Assembly (NCBI GenBank): GCA_029852735.1
Contig: CM056820.1
Span: forward strand, 20,157,463-20,221,462
DNA from: Persea americana
Taxonomy: Eukaryota; Streptophyta; Magnoliopsida; Laurales; Lauraceae
DNA length: 64,000 nt
Direction: 5' to 3'
In this document: piece after piece, positions 58,996 to 64,000 of the stretch
Layout of the letters: each line of letters begins with the position of its first letter
Position numbering within the stretch: position 1 is the first letter of the stretch
Made by a program: the position numbers and the translations under genes
The notes under the pieces: model-generated
The model's database searches: none
The model's input: only the letters and a program-made list of their open reading frames with translations
Told to the model about the DNA's origin: nothing

Positions 58996-61900
58996 AAAGA
59001 GTTTAAACAATTAGTGGATTTGGAATCTTTAAAAGATGGTTTTCTATTTTTCCTTGATGATCTCTGTTCATTTGTTTTCCTAATTTTTTGACCCTCATCT
59101 TTTCTACAAACCGTGTGATTTTCCCTTTTTCTTTGGGCTCTAGGTTTTGTTGTAGTGCGTCTAGCTTCCTTAAATGTAGTTCGTCCATGTTTTGCTAGGC
59201 GTGCTCTAAATTTTCGTTGTAACCTAGCAGACTTACATCGTAAGAGTCTTTGAGCGAGAGAGTAATTTTGACATTTTGGTTGTGCCATGACTGGATGGTC
59301 ATGTGGGACTTGACTTCCTTTAGTCATGTGGATTTTTACACTGCTCTTTGGGACTATTGGAATCTTAGGTGGCACATTTGGGCAAATACCAGAAAGTTCT
59401 TCTATGGTCAAGTCTCCAAAGGTCTTTCCTAAAGCTTCAGGAGTGGTCTCATTCCTTTCATGAAGACTAATTGGATCACACTCTATTTTGCTTTCTAGTT
59501 CGGGAATGATCTCTGCTGTTGTGCTTGGATTTTTCTCTTTATGGGCAAGGTACCATTCTAGGTGAAGGATCGGAGTTGAATCAACTTTTGGTAGTTGTCT
59601 CTTCTCAAAGTATTCTATGTAATCTTGGCTCATGATTATTGGATTGGTTAAGGGAAGGCATGGTAAACCTTTTAGAATACTCTGCAGTCTTAGTCTCGCA
59701 TTTAAATGGGCCTTAATCAGGGCTAGAATAGGGTTAGGCTCTATCTCATTGTGGAAGTCCTGTTCATCCCCTAAGATCAATTTAAACATATCGATATCCT
59801 TTGATCTTCTAAGGAGGTTTGTCCCATTTGGCTCACTAGTCAAGACATCATGTGATTGCGGTTCCTTCTTTAGGGTCTTTTCTAATGAGTGGTTAGGGTC
59901 TAGTTGAGGGGTTCCTTGTTGGATTTCAATGGTAGGCCTAACAATCTCTTGGTATTGATTCTCAAGAGGTGCTTCGGACTCATTAATGGGATCGGATGGA
60001 TTTACTCGTTCTAATGGTATGCTCGACTTAATCGGCATCTTTCTTACCTCGGATTTGAGTTTCTCTATGTCTATTTGCAATTTACTAAACATACTGGGAT
60101 CGAGAAATTCAACTCCAGATTCTTTTTCATTCTTCCTTGTCTCAACTGGTGCTGGGATGGGTTCAAGATGCGTTGGTTTTGGTCTAGGGAAATTTTGTTC
60201 ATCATTTGGTTGAATGTTTGTTTGTTTGTTTTATCATGATTTGGGTTTTGCATGATGGCGCAGGATCCAAGTTCTTTTGTTTGTATTGTCATCTATGTCT
60301 TTTGGTTGTATTCGTCCTAAATCAAGGTTTTGGATCACATATGATTTTATTTGTTTGTGTTTGGTGTTTTATTTCAAATAAAGATAGTTTAACCAGTCTA
60401 TGAGTTTCCACACTTGATTCTAAGTCATTCGATTCAAACTTGATTAGTTCGTGTGTTTCAAATCTTATGACATCAAAATTTTTAATCAATTCATCCACTC
60501 GTTCCATTTGATGGTCAAGTATCTTCATAGTCGTCATGAATTCAGACTCTTCGTGTAAATCATTAGGTTGTATTGTCTCGTGTGTCATTGGTTGAATTGT
60601 CACACCTTCTATTTGTTGTGTTGGGTGATCTTCGTTTGTTTGTGTTTGAGGTGGCACTTGTTGTTTTGGTATTTTTAACTGGATGATTGCCTTGGATTGA
60701 TCTAGTTCATTCATTGGTTGTGTGGTGATCTGAGTTTTACCATCCCTAGGTGTTTCATGTTGTTCATAATTTTCATTAAGCATATCATAAAATTCCTCAG
60801 GAGGCATGTCTTTAAAGATGGGGTCGTAAATCTCATTGGAAGATTCAGAAGTTTGGTCATATGGTGGATAATGGGTTGCTTCAGGGGCTAAAGTTGTCGA
60901 ATATGGAGGATTGTAGGTCCAATTCTTGAGAACATGATCTAGTGGGCAATTAATTATGGGATATGGCGTATCTATGATTTCTTCGTTTTTGAGTTGATGG
61001 AAAGGAGCAAAATATGTTCTAAGAATTCGTATCCCCTCTTCGACCTCATAGCCTTTCCATAATGTTGGGATCTTGATCTCTTCAGTCATAAGTCTTCTTA
61101 GAGTTTCTGAGATTAATCCAAGTTCCCATTCTACGTATTCACCACCTATCAATTGTTCTTCTAGCGGCTTCCCTGTGTTTGCATATGGATCATTTTCCGG
61201 AGTGATGCTTTTAAACCAGTCAAGGTCGGGTAACTCTAGCTCACTTATATCCACCATTCTAGCAAACTCTTCCTGGATCTGTTTTCGAGATACTTTGGTT
61301 TTGCGTGGTAAAAATGGATTTTGGGTTTTTGCATTTGTGGGTCAATTTCTGTCTTGGTTTTGATTAGATGTTTGAATAAGTTGGTCAGTCGGTGTGTGAG
61401 TGGATTGTTGATATATGATCATTGGAGATTGGGTTGGTTGATGGATTGAGTTGGGTGAGATGGTCGGGCGTGGCTGGAATTGGTCAATGATCATGGCAGG
61501 TGGGGTTGTTTTGTTGATTGGTGAGGGTTGGGTGGGATGATGGCTTCGATTGGATGGCATGGATTGGGATGGTTGATAGGTCGGATAAGGATGCATGGTT
61601 ATGGAAGGTTGGATAGGTTGGTAAGGTTGAATAGGTGAAGGAGTCTGATTTGATGGGATGGTTTGGATGGATGGATAAGTTTGAATAGGATGGATTAAGA
61701 TTTGGTTTGTTGTTATTTACTGTGTGTTTTGGATATAGATTCGTTGGTTATTAATTTTTAGATTTTGATTTATGTCATAATTACTGTTTTGATTAAAGTT
61801 TTGATAGTTTGAGTACGTGTGCATTGGGTTTGGATTTGATTGGGTGTAATGTTGAGTTGATTGAGAAGTGGTTTGATATGATTGGGGATTATGGATTGGG

Positions 61901-62175
61901 CCATTGTTTGGTCTCATGTGTTCGTAAGAGGCGTGACTGTTTAAGTCTTTCTTTGCGTAAAAGTGTCGTGTAGATCTAAGGGAAGAAGCTTGAGTTGTTA
62001 TAGTTTGGTTGGAAAGGTATCGAAAATTTTGTGTTTCGTTGTGGTAGTGTTGGTTTATATTCGTGTATGAGTTGTTTATGTTTTGAAAATCTTGAGTCGT
62101 GTGAGATTGGTAATTTGAGTCAAGCATGTATGATGTTTGGGATGCAATTGTTCAATGTGGATTTTGATAGGCCAT
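58836..62175 (-). pseudogene. Degenerate ORF of unknown function, element C
   Basis: The frame may start at ATG 62175 (MAYQNPH) and is hit almost at once by a TGA. It then shows an Asn/Gln/Tyr-rich block (62127-61717) and a Pro/Ser/Gln-rich block (61596-61342). The most protein-like stretch runs from 61257 to 60322 (ELELPDLDWFKSITPENDPY, then EYVEWELGLISETLRRLMTE). A further frame (60092-58836) has EQDFHNEIEPNPILALIKAH and a basic tail ending in the repeat region. No known domain is recognised. Position after the primer site fits a gag leader or an Ogre-type first ORF. Confidence 0.5.
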
Positions 62176-62530
62176 CTTATATTAGATTTCCAAAGCAATT
62201 CTCAAACAATGTCATGTAACACCAATAGAGGATTTATGGTTTAAATTCGAAGGGAGGGGAAAGGAGAGAAAGATTTTTTTTCTTTTTTTTAATTTATTTT
62301 TTTTTTATTTTAGTGCTGAAAAGGGGATTTTTAATGGTAGTTTATTTATTATGTTCTAATTGGGAAAAGCTTCAATAGGCGGCATATTCGAACCTCAGGT
62401 TTTAATTTTCAGACTACACTCATAACAACCCTAAACTAAATGGGACACGGACATTTGATCATTGATCGGAAGTTCATGTCCTATAATAGTACCCCAGAAA
62501 GACCTAAATAAGTGACAGAACAACAAAAGA
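62176..62530 (-). other. Leader of element C
   Basis: Non-coding sequence between primer binding site and possible first ATG, with poly-A/T runs at 62274-62310. Nothing recognised. Confidence 0.45.
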
Positions 62531-62550
62531 TGTCCCATCACGATCGCCAG
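62531..62550 (-). other. Primer binding site of element C
   Basis: The minus strand reads CTGGCGATCGTGATGGGACA, starting within two bases of the LTR end CATCTGACA. Same site as at 47938-47957 on the plus strand. Confidence 0.75.
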
Positions 62551-63156
62551 GCTGTCAGATGTAAATTTCGACCCCCCCCTTCCCTTCCAAGAGAGGCATG
62601 GTTTAGGGGAAATCTCCATTCATCTATATATATGCTATTTAAGTTTTTCATCGAAAATGAGGATTCCGACTACCCTCAAAATGACAGATCACGATCGCCA
62701 GCTACGGTTACGGCCGTAACACCGTTCTTCAGCGAAAGCTGAAGAAATATGGGGAGAAAAATAATAAAGTGGGTTCTTCCTCTCGTCTAATGTGTTGCCG
62801 GCAACACACGACGGTTGTCCTGTCACGTTAATTTGGGTCTCTTTGGGTCTCTTTAATTTGAGTCAATTCAGGGTCATGAGTTAAAGTCCGAATAAAGGTT
62901 AATCCTCACATAGCACAATCATAACATATCCAAGTAAAATAAAATAACTAGAATAAAGAAAAAATAAAATAAAAAAGGGGGGAGGTGCCAAATATTTAAG
63001 AAGAGGATTGGCCCCTTTCCTGGGTACTCCCTTCTGATCCCTTGGCAAAATAGGGTTTAAAGGTTGATTTTTCAAACTAAAATGATGATGCAAATGAGAC
63101 TTTGACTTGTGATTTCTATGTGTTTCATGTGCGATACACGAGTGATAAAAGTAAAA

Positions 63157-63253
63157 GGCCGATGGGCCATAATTGATTGAAGGTGGCCGATGGGCCAGGA
63201 TTGATTGAAAATGGCCGATGGGCCAGTGTTTGTTTTAAGGTGGCCGATAGGCT
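63157..63253. repeat. GGCCGATGGGCC repeats in LTR C
   Basis: Four copies at 63157, 63185, 63213 and 63242 (28-29-bp period); the last is GGCCGATAGGCT. GGCC arms form short inverted repeats. Counterpart of 54391-54469 on the other strand. Confidence 0.88.
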
Positions 63254-63885
63254 GTGATTGATTAAAAGTGTATGCGAAATCACTCATCTCATCTCGTTAT
63301 TCTCATTTGTTCAATTTTAGGAATCAGTTCTTCATTCCCTTTTATCATTAAGTTTGATTCAATATCTGGCACCTGAGGTGGTGGAAGAAATAAATGAAAA
63401 ATCTTTTTGGGTTTATTTTGTTGGTTTTATAGTTTTTATGGCTTTTTGATATGGGGCAAGAAAGGCCTAACTAGGGGATTTTACTTGGATTTACCTGATT
63501 AGTACTTTATTACTAATCATCGGATTAATCCTAACCTAAGGTCCTAGACCGCCCACATCAGCTCTCCCAATCCCCTAAAGGAACAGGAAGAGTGGTGGGG
63601 CAAAGACTAATGCTCTAAGCTACCTAACTAGGTAATCCGATTTAATCCTAGGGTGTGGATAACTTAAGCTTGATGGTTTCAGTGCTTAAGCAACTTGTTG
63701 CGTGTGACTTTAATTGGTTCGGTTTATTTTTAGTTATGAGTTGATTAGGAGTGATTTAGGGATGGATTAGGAGTGTCTTAGAGTTCTTATTAGTATGTTT
63801 TTAAATACTTTAGGGTTCTGGAATTTAAGGTTTGAATTTAAAAGGTGAAATAATGTCGAAATCAGCTGAACGGGGTTGACGAAGG

Positions 63886-63956
63886 ACTTAGGCGCACACA
63901 CAGTGGTGCCTAGGTCACTCTAGTGACTTGGGCGCATCTACAGTGGCGCCCAAGTG
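63886..63956. repeat. GC-rich hairpin pair in LTR C
   Basis: CTTGGGCGC (63927-63935) and GCGCCCAAG (63946-63954) form a perfect 9-bp stem with a 10-nt loop. A second, weaker pair (CTTAGGCGC / GTGCCTAGG) stands just before it. The motifs resemble those at 48190-48790. Confidence 0.75.
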
Positions 63957-64000
63957 TCTGGTTCTGTGTGGCTGGGCTTGTGGTGATGATATCGATGTTA

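Larger units (their letters stand above)
57398..64000 (-). mobile_element. Element C: decayed Tat/Ogre-like retrotransposon, partial
   Basis: The minus strand has an LTR (running off the right edge to 62553), a primer binding site, a degenerate low-complexity ORF (62175 to about 58500), then only the catalytic and C-terminal parts of integrase (about 58150-57398). Gag core, protease, RT and RNase H are not seen. Its 3' LTR is not identified. An upstream ORF of unknown function between primer site and gag-pol is known in Ogre elements, which fits, but without RT the assignment is tentative. Confidence 0.65.
62553..64000 (-). repeat. 5' LTR of element C, partial
   Basis: The LTR terminus (plus-strand TGTCAGATGTAAATTTCG) is at 62553; the LTR continues past the window edge. 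It matches the reverse complement of about 53900-55049 in solo LTR D, then diverges. The primer site directly inside identifies it as a 5' LTR. Confidence 0.82.

Noticed and set aside
47855..62632. One element in inverted orientation with LTR ends at 47855 and 62553
   Set aside because: The primer sites at both places point away from a single internal region consistently only if two elements are involved; the solo LTR D between them has its own target duplication.

Overview
The window is plant nuclear DNA made almost entirely of nested, decayed LTR retrotransposons. No ordinary host gene, tRNA, rRNA or CRISPR array is visible. The plant assignment rests on Tat-lineage Ty3/gypsy polyproteins (reverse transcriptase followed by two RNase H domains and an integrase), G-patch-like segments, a plant-mobile-domain gene, plant-type TATA boxes in the LTRs and long solo LTRs. 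The species cannot be named from the sequence.

Layout. (1) 1-16079, minus strand: element A, a Tat-like element cut by the left window edge. It has a 5' LTR (13456-16079), a primer binding site, a repeat-rich leader, gag, an acidic linker, protease, a G-patch-like segment, RT, RNase H plus a second RNase H, and integrase. After these come two tandem-repeat arrays and the end of an antisense gene (1-1172, plus strand). (2) 16080-21041, minus strand: element A2 of the same family, an LTR fused directly to an RT/RNase H fragment; element A sits inside it. (3) 21042-23848: solo-LTR-like element T1, truncated by A2. (4) 23849-47854, plus strand: element B, the same family as A in the opposite orientation. 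T1 lies in its leader, solo LTR T2 (24962-28108, 5-bp target duplication) in its gag, and solo LTR T3 (37779-41370, 5-bp target duplication) in its antisense gene. (5) 47855-50741: an inverted scrap of another LTR, a primer binding site and non-coding sequence. (6) 50742-55049: a 4.3-kb solo LTR with CTAGG target duplications. (7) 55055-64000: a decayed minus-strand element C that may be Ogre-like. It has a 5' LTR running off the right edge, a primer binding site, a degenerate low-complexity ORF and only the integrase end of pol.

The nesting gives an order of events: B is oldest, T1 inserted into B, A2 into T1, and A into A2. T2 and T3 inserted into B independently.

The most interesting item is the gene antisense to the Tat element, between integrase and the 3' LTR (37514-45747, minus strand, in B; tail at 1-1172 in A). 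It has its own TATA box, a 10-nt first exon, at least five exons with canonical splice signals and consistent phases, a plant-mobile-domain-like core and a C-terminal coiled coil. Also notable: the three T-type solo LTRs each carry a GC-rich palindrome array at the same offset, but T1 carries a different palindrome from T2 and T3.
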